Assembly: GCA_936440205.1 (NCBI GenBank)
Contig: OW387135.1
Span: forward strand, 35,938,792 to 36,002,791
Reading direction: 5' to 3'
From: Lepidonotus clava
Taxonomy: Eukaryota > Annelida > Polychaeta > Phyllodocida > Polynoidae
DNA length: 64,000 nt
In this document: positions 29,201-41,900 of the stretch, in pieces
Layout of the letters: each line of letters begins with the position of its first letter
How positions within the stretch are numbered: position 1 is the stretch's first letter
Notes under the pieces: model-generated
What the model was told of the DNA's origin: nothing
Database searches by the model: none
What the model saw: only the letters and a program-made list of their open reading frames with translations
Made by a program: the position numbers and the translations under genes

Positions 29201-32200
29201 GTTACATATGGTTATTATTTGTTTCGCTTTGGCCTAACTTTAGATATAGTATCAAGGTATTGCTTTACACGTCTATTACTGGATTCTAGCATTAGCCATA
29301 TGTAAATATTCGAAATGGATACTTTAACTGCATCTGTCCATTTCACTTTACATGTGATACAACTGATAGAGACAGGATTCTCTCTTTGGTGTCCGATGAG
29401 GGCAAAATAATTAAACCAGCCGCATCAATGAAAATCGAGCCCAAAGACCAAACGAACCCATTGCAACTTGAAGTGCCGTTCGTGCCTACATGCGAAATGG
29501 GAATCCCTAAACGATCCACTCATTCCCACACAAATCAAAGTCGGGGGACGGGGAGGTGGGGTCCGCAGTAAAACCGATGCCTAACTAAATTACTATCGAC
29601 TCCGCGACAGAGCGTCTGTCCCAGGGCTAGATATGCGAGCTGCCCAGGGTGGGAAGTAATTGGTGGCGATATGGAGTTACTAACAACCGCTGATGTCCCA
29701 GGATTGGCGCGTCATGTTTAATCTAGTGTTCTTTGTAAGGGGGAAACAGAGACTGGGTTCAAGGGTAGATGGGATCTCTTAAGTCAGGGAGGGGGAGCGT
29801 TAAAAACACATACAGATATTCCCCTTCCATCCAGCCTTTATTAAAAACAAAGATTTGGATAGATGGACTGATAACAAAGACTTAGTGTCCTGCATCGTTA
29901 TTTCAATAGTAAAGTAAGACGTTGAAATAAAAAAAAGAAATTTGGGATGTATAATTATACATTTTGGTGATTTGAGAATCGCCTTTGATGTTGAAATCTA
30001 AAAGGGATTTCATAACTAGGTTTACTTGCATTTGGGATGCTTTAAAAGCTTTCACAAAGTTGTGCGATGATTTGTAGGGCTTATTGTCATGCGCAAAATT
30101 GAAAGAAAATATATCAAATGCATATCTCACTCTAAGCCTAAATTCTTAACAGAGAGATCATTCAAATCTTATCAAATATGAACCATCTGACTCAGATGCG
30201 TTAACTTGGCTGTTGTAAAATAATCGTGATTATCAGTTAGTTATTTAAGGTAATTGGATGCCGGTATTGTCTTTATGTAATTAATTATAGATTATTGAAG
30301 AGGCAGGCAAGACGTATCACGAACACGGCATCAAGGGAAAACAGGAGACAGATATTGGGAAGAAGAGGGAAATTAACAGCTGTTGAGTTTCTGCCTTTGT
30401 TCAGATTTTGTGCAGAGCAAGGAGAAGAGGGAGGGGTGTCTCTGATATCGACTGTTACCGGCGGACAAACTACCTTTTTATAGATTGTCACCAGCTGCAC
30501 CCAGCATAGAAAGTTTCTCATGAAGTAATGTTCCCATGTGTTTGAAACAGTACCTCAGGTACGTCATGAAAGTATACAGAATAAATTAGAGAAGTTTCTC
30601 CAACGAATGTAGGCCATTAGCAGCCTAAGCCATTCATTGATGTTCCATCGGAGAAGCAAAATGTCCTTTGTTCCTGTCACCGTAAGGCATTTTTAAGCTA
30701 AGACATTTGAAACATTTAGAGACATTGCTACTAATTAGGGTCTCTCTGTAAGAAATTTGGGCCTATTAGGGTAAGATATGCTTGACATTTGATGTATCTT
30801 CCTTCATCTCTGTGTATGACAATAAGCCTACAAATCTGTGTGAAAGCTTTTAAAACATCCCAAATGCGAGAAGGCCGAGGTCTAATTGCGGCAGCATCTT
30901 TGCCATCAGCACGCTATGAATACAGATTGTTCTCAGTACCAAAGGCGACGGGCGCCCCCTTACCTCACAGATGTGACCCATCAAGACTGTTACAATTACC
31001 TGTTAGATCTCAAAGACTCGTCCGCCAGCGTCCCCTGTCTTTATCCCCATGTTGTACCCCGCAGGCTCATCTTATATCGCCCACCTTTCTGATACTGACC
31101 TCAAGATTATACACCCAGCCCACACTCCTGGGACAGGGGCAGCTGAGAATAAAACAGGTGGAGAGTGGCATTCATGTGTTCTGCGATGAACAATCAGATA
31201 AGAACAAGCGGCAATTTCAGGCACTCATTTTAAAATCCCTTCTTGTGAAACTTGCGCAAAGGGAAATTTAATAGACCTAATAGACCTAAAAGGAATACTA
31301 AAAGCTCAGAAATTCTATTAACTCTATTTTGAATGTACTGAGCCTTGCTTTTGTCCGAAAGGTTTGATGAACATTTTTATGGATAACTAGGAGAAAATGA
31401 GAATCTTGATAAAATATCATCATTACTAAGCCCTCAACGACCTTTCGATGGCCTTTCAGAATACATTTTATATGCACGGAATGTCAGATTAGTGACGCTG
31501 TATATAGCCCTGAGTTATTATCTAAAATTATTGTAAATTTAAATGTCAGTGATATTCAATTGTTGTACCAAAGGGACAATGCACATTTCCTGAGTGACTC
31601 GCATTCTACAGGAACAAACTCAGGAATCAACATTTGCATCATAAACTGGTTATTTTGCCTTTTGTCTACCCTTTCTAGGACCATGTACCGGTCCCCTGTA
31701 GGCGGAGGATCCCCTGTCCCCAATGCCTCGCCTGTCTGAATAACACATAGAGTTTTATAGGACCTAAACACACGCCCGGGCCCCAGAACACACTCCGGGG
31801 GCCTCTATTGGCTCAATGGAACCTCCCCGCCAGCCGAGGGAGCTGTTATTCAGAGTAGCAGACGACAATTCCCGCCCGCCATTGATCACTCTGTTTTGGC
31901 GGGAACCAGATGCTCTGCGGGCCATTTATCCCAAAACGGCCAAATTATCCCCATTGGTTGTCGGCGGACACGTGACACGCTTCATATGTCCTTGCATCTA
32001 CACACAATGGTCAGAGAAATGCTTCATAAACGGGACTGGAGGTTGCAAACATTTCCTACCAATTATAATGGGAATCATGGAGTGGTTTTGAAAGAGCCCT
32101 CACTAAGCCCAGGAGGTTATTTGGTACGATTTCTTTGGTATTACCAGCTACAGGTCCGTTTTATCACATGGCATTTTTAGCCACACGCAACGGCTTAGAG

Positions 32201-32954
32201 CCCTCACGGCCCGTCTAAAGAGAAATGTCTTTATGTCAACCCTCAAATTAGAGTTGTTAAATATGCCATGTGTACTTAAGCAAACAGGCTGCTGAGGTCT
32301 GTTGAATAGCACCAAGAGACGTCAGTAATTTATACAATTATCTCCTGCCCAAAAGCAAGCAGCTTGACAATCTTCTGTAAAAAGCTCCATCTCTGCAGTA
32401 TGATTTAATGCTAACTGAAAGATGATGTGCTGCCAATCAAAACAAATTCCACAAAAGAAATCCAAATGTGTACCAATAGAATGCTGGCAGTCTCTCTTGA
32501 CAGAATATCATCAGCGATATGGAAATATGGCGTGCTGAATAAAATGTCAATATAGAACCGCCTAGAGAAAACTTTTGTGATGTGAAGGGGGCAGACAGCA
32601 TGAATAAACGACACATAAAACGTCCCATGTCTCGTTATCGTACAGGGCCTGTAAGGCCTGGGTACGGAGAGCTCAAGACATATGTAAATTGGCGAAGGAA
32701 ATCCAATCAGACGATAACTTATTTTTTAAAGAAGAAAAAGTCGCGTGACAAATTATGTCAACCTACATCACAACAGTTTAGAATTAATCAAGTTATACCT
32801 TAAAAAAAGGTAAAATGCCATATCTCAGATAAGAATATTTTGAAGAATGATATACGCAGCCAAGACAGATGATAGATCTTCATGAATTTGCAATGCAGAA
32901 GACAGTGAACTGCAAACAGTTTTCAGTGTGCAAGTACTTTGCAGAAGGTCAAGG

Positions 32955-32993
<39 letters not shown>

Positions 32994-35900
32994 TGTTGAA
33001 TTGTATATTATGAACCAGTTGAGCCATATGATAATCTTTGTCCTCTTACAATGCAGATGTCCTTATTGAAATAAAACATGTGTAACCGAAGATGAGGTGT
33101 CTTGCTGAGTTTCCTTCGAGGTTAGAGAATCTAACCGACTATATCTAAAAGCCCAGTTGTAAGTTTTTACCTTCGACAGACTAGCTCTGAAATGATTATG
33201 GTGCCTGATTTGAACTGTCAATAACATTATAATTATGCACATTATATCAAACAACCTGTATTCTAGAATGAGCTTCAAAGCGCCGTTAAGAGTACAAATT
33301 CATCCAGTTAGTATACGAATGCTGCCAATTATGATACGAATTCTGCCAGTATACGAATACAAACACCAGCCTGGCGGGAGGGGGCAGGTAGATACAGTTA
33401 ATTTGATCCAAGAATACTGGCATACAATTGTTTGGATTACGCAAATACTACCGATAGGCCAACCACAAACCCATCTACTAAAGTATTAACCGTTACTTTG
33501 GTTGATGACGCATCCAACGAAACACCAAAGTAAAGTACCAGAGAAGTCCTCCACAACCGATTACCTCTCCCGGCCCCACCGCCGCCTGCCTGGCGACGGC
33601 CGAGGTGGCAAAGTGCTTCTTGGCAGGCAGGCCCAACCATTTGGGTATTTTCACGGCTACCTCCACTGAGCCCCCCGTGGCATAGATACATAGCAGGGCA
33701 CCTCTACGCCCTGGAGGAGGGTAGAGCCGCGCACTTTGCCGTGGTGTTAACCTGCCGTGGGGGCCCGCCGATCCCCTGTCGTCGATCACTAACCCACCCA
33801 TAAATCTGGCGCCAATTTGGATCCCATTGCCATGAATACACATCTTAAAGCCATTGATAGATCTAGGCGGAGCAGGACCCATAATGGGGCAATTTGACAG
33901 AAGTTATTGATGTCTGGCGCCGAATCAATGCCTAAAGGCTGGAGGCAATGGAGACGGCGGCAGAAAACGCCACCGAATCACATAATGGGCCGGGGGCGAT
34001 TTGTTTTCACAAATTGACCCCGTACTTTCAACTCAATTTCCCTCTGTGATCACAGTGAAATGTCTCTATTCGGGGAGGTATCTTTCTATTCAAATGATTC
34101 TTGCTCAAAAAGAGCGTCCCTCCCTTTGGTATGACTTTAATTTCACACATAGTTGAGAGACAAGTTTAAAGCGCAGAACAAATACATTTGCATAGCTGGA
34201 TATTTAACCCGTACGCTCCCAATGGAACAAGAATAAAGGCGCCGAAAACCGGAGCAAACCTTCTGAAAGATTGCTTTGCTGAAATATGTTTAAAACAGCT
34301 TTGAATAGTGCATCTTGTCCATTTGGAGATGTTTCTAAAGCAATATATCTTAATGATGTTATATGGAGGTTTGGCTGTCATTCGTCTGGACCATACAGGA
34401 AATCATTAGGTCATCTTATCCTTTTGTTTTAGTATTAGAGGACGCTCCCCCATCCCCTAATCCGGCTCTGAGGGCAGTCATAACAGTAAATGTAGTCTAG
34501 TTGCCAATCACTTTGGCCAGCAAAAGTAACTTCTCTTCTGATAGATCTTTAGGATCCATGCCTAAATGGCTAACTCGTCCCCATTCCACAGTTTGTAATA
34601 GGGAAGAAACTAAATATGTACCTCTCTTCTGATAGATCTTTATGCCCTGTTTCCACCAAAAAGACTCGATCAAAATTGAACGATTTTTTCAACAGACAAA
34701 TACAGACAACTTTATTGTTAGAAAAAATCGTGCATCAGTGACGATTCCTTGGACGATTTTCTGTTTCCACCAAACGACCATAAAACGATTTTACACACGA
34801 TTTTACACACAATTTTACACACGATTTTACACACGATTTCATCAAACCATATTTTTACTCAATAAATATGGTTTAATTTATTATGATAGCCTATACGATT
34901 TTTATTTTTCACCTCATATTCATTTTACTTTACTATATATTTGTTATTTACTGAATCGTCCTTATATTTCCTGTTTCCACCAAAAGATGAATGCAAAATT
35001 TGTGTAGAAAAATCGTCCAACAAGCCAAAATCGTCTGAAATTATTTAACATGTCAAATAATTTGTCTGTCGTCCTCTGGAGATTTTAGTCGTCCAACAAG
35101 GGCAAAAATCGTCCATAAAAATCGGTCGTTTGAACGATTTTTTGTTTCCACCAAATGATTTCTTGGACGATTTAAAGATCGTCCCAATTTTTAGGGTGTT
35201 TTTGCAATCATTCATAGAAAAATCGGTTGGTGGAAACAGGACATTAGGATTCATACCTAAATGGCTAATTGATGCCTATTCCACAGTTTGTAATGGGGAG
35301 GAAACTAAATATATTTTATGGGCAAAGTGATTGGCAACTAGACCCGTATGTAATCAATGTAAACAACTGAATATAAGCTGTGGTCCAGTTGAGAATTCGC
35401 CGGGGGTTTATGCTCATAAAGTGTTGTACTTCTGTGTGGAACTTCTATTACCTGATTTCCAGCCTATGTAGCCATCTGATTTCTTGCAAAGTAGGTTTGG
35501 CCATCACAAATGTCTTAAGCGAAGACCGTCTCCTCTCTAGTCATGGAAAGTAGATTTAACGATGAGGATAAATGGTTTACGCTATGTGTTTTCTTAGTCA
35601 ATAAGAACAATGATCCTAATATTGATAAGAATGTCTGTCTGAAGCATTTGAAACAAAGGTTAACATTCAAAGAAAGTATAAAGATAAATGGAATTAAGGG
35701 AGTAGCCCTATAGAAATGTTTATCATCTTACTGGGAAAACAATCAGCACGGAAACCACAGTGGACTAAATCATTTGTTTCAGTCAGCGAGTACCATTTAA
35801 TATGACCATCAATGAGCATACAATATAACCTTGCCATATATCCAACAATATCATATGATGTATGTGGTAACTGAGAGTGGCATTTAGATCCCACAGAGAT

Positions 35901-38900
35901 GGAATACTCAGAGATCGGTTGATATATATGGTGCATCCTGTTATCACTTTCAGGATATGGGGATCAATACATGGGCTGAAATAAGGTTGTACTTCATATC
36001 GATGTAATTTACAACACAGTCATTATCAAGGCTATTTTATGAAAATTCCATAACTCACCTCGGACTATGACGTCATATGAGGAGTTTTTTAATCCATTAC
36101 AATTGTTATGGTTATCCCAGCTTGTGGTCTCCCTCTACCACTTTTCCGAGTATGGAAGATTGTAGGCTTTTGTTAAGCACTGCGGATAAATGGTCCTATT
36201 AAGAATGCGTCCTCAGAAAAATACATGATATACTTGAGCGCTTACTCTTAAAAACAGCCACTGGCAAAATGCTGTCACTACAATTTGCGTTTACATAATG
36301 TTTACATAATGTTTAAATTAGACTCTAACCATCAATGATACACATACTGGCGTTGCGACATATGAAAAAAGCGGATCTAGCTAAGGCATGACATACTGCC
36401 CAACATGATATATAATGTATATATATATATGTTTCATCCTTTAATGTGAAATCAGTCAGACGGGTTCATGTAAATATACGCCTTTGCAACACGCTACAAT
36501 TTCACATACAAAAAGTTCCCACTTCTCTCCTTTATTCGTTGGATACCATTATATTAAGAATTTCTTCTTTTTCCTTTAACTAATATGGGATCCCATTCCC
36601 GTATTGCATGATGTGATATCTCAACAGCAACTCAAAAAGTCCTTGGTTTGCCATCACGACGGTTGACCTATGCAATGTCACATATGGCTTGACCTTTCGC
36701 ACTGCGTCTTCAAGAGAGTAAATTGTTTTTCGCCGACTTGCTTTTCTAAATCTAATTAACTCTGCTAGGACGCCGTTTCCCACAGTCTATTAATAGTCAT
36801 ACCGTTGTGATGACGACCGCAATACTCCAAGTATGGCTCTATTACATGGAATTATATCTGAACTTTTTTCATTTTAGTTAATGGAAGCATGACATGCAAA
36901 GCCATTAAAGTTATGGATCTGGAACAAAACCATTTAAGTAAACGTAAACACTTGGAAATTATAAGAATAAACTTATAATCTTATTCCCTAATAAGAAGAC
37001 CTTATTCTCTGCAATACAAAGCTGATACGGAATAATCTTGAGGAGCGATTATCTAATAAGTTTACGTCTCCCTATTCGCCAGACAAACAATTACTGAAAG
37101 ACCATTTGATCCAACCTGCAGTTAAGCACGTCACGCAGTCTGAGATTGAATTGAAAGCCGGTGGAGTCTCTTGCTAAAGAGGTTTGCTATGTGACACGGT
37201 AAGGTATATTGACGAGCATATTAAGTGAACGGAGCAGCTCGGCCGATTCCTGCGGGCCATACAAGAGGGGCTGATGAAGAACGTAATTATGCTTTCTTAG
37301 GACTCCAGCGAGTCAGACAGATATCGGTCTCCAGTTTGCCTTATATTTCCCTTTTTACATGGAGCCATAGTGACAGTATGCAGAACGATAGAGCCTGTAA
37401 ATAATGGCCTGAAACCACCATTGCTACCACAACCCAATACCACCACCACCACAACTACCACCGGCCTCCTCCAGGAGCACCATTATACCTACATCCAGCC
37501 ACCAGCTCCTCCAGCACGCCGACGGCCGCGCCACCTGTTGGTGGATCTTGTTATCTCCATACCATCTGAGGGAGCTTGTCCAGCCGGCGGCCACCCTCCC
37601 CGAGCTGCTGCGAGCAGCCCGCCTAATGACCCATTTCTGGCTGAGCTGCTCCCTGCCGTATGTGGGAATGTCATCTGATTAAAGTGCTGCGGTTTTCAGT
37701 CGGCAATGATGCACTCGTTGTTGGCAGAGGAAATGGCCGATTGCCTGCGTGCCTCATTAGGTTATTGTGATTGCTGTGGTTATTGCCTGGCAGGCCCTCT
37801 TGATTGTGGTGAGCGGTCATAAGATAGGATTTGTCATTTCTATCCCGCCTCAGTCTCTGTAACAAGGAAAAGGCAACAGGGAAACCCCCTTTCCGATAGA
37901 CCGTTTGTTTTAGGACGTAACAACAAAATCCCTGACAATGCAAATCTTGCCTTCGTGACAAAAACCTCATGTGGCATCGGCGCGGCATCAGCCGAGCTAA
38001 TTGTCCAAACTTCCAAGCACTGAATCTTCCGTCGACAACTTTTGGGATTCGCAACCCCAAACTGAAACACAGAAGATCCTTTTGCACACAAAGACAACGG
38101 ATCAGCATTGAAGGAGCCGGGAAATGTCAGCAACCAAAGTCATGTTCAACAATCAAAGAAGATAATTGTTCCTCTCCCAAGATCAACACTGGGGAATCTG
38201 AAAGGTCGAGTCATAAAGAAATCAACTGTCTCGGCGGCCCATTGAGGCGGACGGGTACGGAAGAGCTGAAGTACGCAACATATGCTCCCTCTTAGCAACC
38301 TCTCCGGCCCCCTCCCGATTCGGCTTCCTTCCTCCTCTTGTAGGTCTTTTAGTGTTGCCTTCCTGCTGCCTACATATATAACCAGCACGTCTCAAGACCT
38401 CGTTAAAGGCAACTCAAATCAGGCTTGCCGGCATGCCACCCCTTACTTCACAGCGTGTTCCCTCAGAATGCCAAATTAAGGTGACATGGTTTAACGCAAG
38501 GTATACGCCTATCCTGCCCTTTGTCTTTTACATATTACTCATTAGCTACATTTGCAATAGGAAAGCTCAAACCGATGTACCATACATGTGGCTTTATAGG
38601 AATAGATCGATTTTATATCTCCCTCCAACCGAACAATTTGTAACATTTCTCTCTTTAATACCTAAGATCAGGTATTTCAATCTAAAAAGAGTATTGCAAT
38701 GGTTAAACTTTATGCCCTTAACCGGAGTTGGAGTTGAAGCCATGAAAGTGCCCGAAATTCCTCTCGGTGCCTGCCGCCCAGTGGGTGGCGGCAGTGAGGT
38801 TGTCAGGGACTGTCTGCACAGCCTGCCGTCACCTGCCACAAACATATGTAGGTCCTAAGCCGGGCCTTCCCTCACCCCAGGCAAAGTGCCCGCCGCGAGC

Positions 38901-41900
38901 AACAGGCCCTCTGCAGGATTTGGTTTGTAAAATATTAGATTTAGAAGCTCTTATCGTGAGCATTTTACCATCCGTAATTGAATCATCCCTTTCACATTTG
39001 GGGCTATAGGGAACGACGAGTACATATATACGTTCTTCTGCTTTAGACAAAATGTACACGCCTATGTGTGTATAGATAACATCTACAACCTGCAGGAAAA
39101 TTTCATTTATCGGTTTCCGCCATTGTGCTTGTCTACACGTGTTCTTATCAAACATTTAACATCGAATAAAGACCAATTTTCCATTGCTGCTTTTAATAAA
39201 GCTAAACGAGTAGAGTACACTGATATTGGTCTTATGTTTCATTTTCACTCGCTACTACAAAATATTTCTTTTCTATTTGTTTCCAATGTAATTGAGGTCA
39301 AAAAGAAAGTTCCGGTCATTTCTATAGGTTGAAATAGAGCTCCCATGTGATGATAAGAAAGAATTAATCGGTTACAACTATCACATTGTATGGTCGACCC
39401 CGGAGATTCGCCAGTTCCGGGACCTCTAGCCGTTTGTTTAGTATTGGGTCAATGTGGGTGTTCCCCGCATTGCTAACCTGACTACGTCAACGTGTTCCTC
39501 TAAGTACCAGATGCTTACTTGGAGGCCGTTAAGACAGAGACGTATGGAGTCAGGCCCCTGTCCACCCCTTCTCCTGGCCGGCTTATCCTTATCAGGACAC
39601 GTCTTATCGCCCCTCTCATCATATCGGTGATGGACGTCGCGCCGACCATGTGGCAGTTTTTTCAGACCATATTGAGGTGGGTAGAACCTGCTTCTTCAGC
39701 AGTTTCCTGCACCAGCAACTGCTATTAAGGTCTTCTGATCTCTGTTTACACCAGAGGCTGTTTCTTGTCTAAGAGGTCACTCCTTGGGAAGTGAGGTCAT
39801 AATGGTGTCTTGTTGGTCAATAGGAGGGCAATAGGCAGGAAATATGTACACTGACCACGTCAGCAAGCTAACTGTCATTATCATGATGATGAAGCTGATG
39901 GAGCTTATAAATATGAGAGCTTGTTAAAGCTTTGAGCAGAGCATTTGGGAACGACTGGGAGCAACGCATGACCGGAAACCTGTACAGCTGAAGTCTTTTT
40001 ATACAGATAAAATTATCAATCCAAACATGAGAGGTGAGGTCTTTTAAAGAAAAAGAATGTTGCACTTTTTCTAGCTCCGTACAATAACACAAATAACTGT
40101 AATCATTTAAAGGTCTTTAATCTTTCTCGCAAGTAAACTTTGATTTAATGTGGTGCTCTAGCATTTTGTGATAAACTTAATCTAAGGACTATTTCTTCCC
40201 CAGATCAGCCATTTCAGCCAACATTTATATTGTATGCAATATTTTATAAGGCTTTGTTCAGATCGACTTAATTTACAGTGGATAGAATTGTACTCGTGGT
40301 ATCGTCAAAAGAAAAGCCCCTATCTAAACAGGTGGATTACTATCGCCTTGCAATATTAAAGTCTTAATGGGAGAGTCATATATCTGAGGTCTGGTAGCAA
40401 CCATCAAATACTATAAAGATGAAGACTGCCATCAAGAATAACAAATATAATACACCTTCACATGACTGAATGTCACTCTAGGATGAAATATCATACAAAA
40501 TTACTGTAGCCTTGTGATATAAGATGTGTAACAAAATGGGTATTCAGAAGTTTAAACAAATTGACAATTCCTTCAGAAATTCCCTTTGACAGTCGTATCA
40601 GGAAAAGTCCCGACAAATCAATTTTAACGTTATCCATATCAATGTGCCTCAATTACACATTGATTTGTTGCTAAAGAAGACAATGTAGGCCTACATTCAG
40701 CATCGCTAATCCAAAGCTTATTTCCCTTTGTTATCCTGCATTATCCAGAGGGTGGGTGTCGGTAAGACTGGCCATGTTCCAGGCCTGAAGTAGGCTTATA
40801 GAGTGGATTTACGCCTTACCCGGCCCGCTACAATACGCCGTAATGGGTGGGGCCCGTTGGGAACTGCCCCTGTCGGCCCGACCCCGGCCCAGCCAGGGCT
40901 CCACGACCATCTGTAAACATGTATCTGCATATTGACTATGTATGTATGTTACTCACACAGACGTGTTTATCACTCACATAGAAGTCTATGTCACTCTTAT
41001 ACACCTATATCTCACTCACATAGACGTATGTCATTCAGTGATTAATACAGACGTGTATGTCACCATGCATATACTGATGTCTATGTCAGTCACACAGATG
41101 TGTATAGCACACATACAGTATGTGTATGTTACTCAGATAGATGTACACGTATGCTACTCATGCAGACGAGAATGTTACTCACACAGAGTGTTTATCACTG
41201 GCACAGACGTGTGAATCACTCACACAGACGTATGAATCACTTACACAGACGTATGAATCACTTACACAGATCTGTATATCACATGCACAGATGAGTGTGT
41301 TAGTCATGCAGACATGTATATCACAAATACAGACGAGTATGTCACTCACATAGATGAGTATGTTACTCACACAAACGAGTATGTTACTCACACACGCTGT
41401 GTATGTTACTAAAAGAAAATCCTGTGCAATGCTGCATTGCATTGCTGACACAGACTGTGTATGTCAGAAAGTGTCGATGAATGTATTGCCGTTGTCCTGT
41501 GATGTAACTAACTGAAATAACACATCTGACTTACGCTAAGCAAAGGTCGTCCTCATTAAATCATCACAGCCTCTCATACGTCAAACTCGGAGAAGTATCA
41601 CGAGAGTATGAAACGTTAGTCAGGTTCCTCCTGATCCTTTTTTTGCGTTGTATTACAGATAGGGCCTCCGTGTTTAGTAGGCTATGGCTGTTTCCGCCAT
41701 AAATACGAAGTGAAGCTTTGCTGCGCGGGAAAATGAGATTCTGTTAGTGATTCAAAGGTATCTGTGTTGTTTTATCTGCAAGCCGTCATCAACTGACAGA
41801 GAAAATACTTCGGCCCAGTACATAATAGGGACAGCCGTGTTCTGACACATACCTCAGCTTTGAAGAAACTCGCCGCGTAGGTTTCGCCCAAGCTCTGGTA

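Noticed and set aside
30789-31271. 160-codon plus-strand frame.
   Set aside because: Its start lies in the inverted repeat at 30.8 kb and the rest has no recognisable pattern.
31888-31905. E2F-like TTTTGGCGGGAA.
   Set aside because: A single short match in a GC-rich intronic patch without a promoter; expected by chance.
40942-41451. Several frames with heptad repeats that resemble repeat proteins.
   Set aside because: By-product of the 21-bp minisatellite, which keeps frames open.
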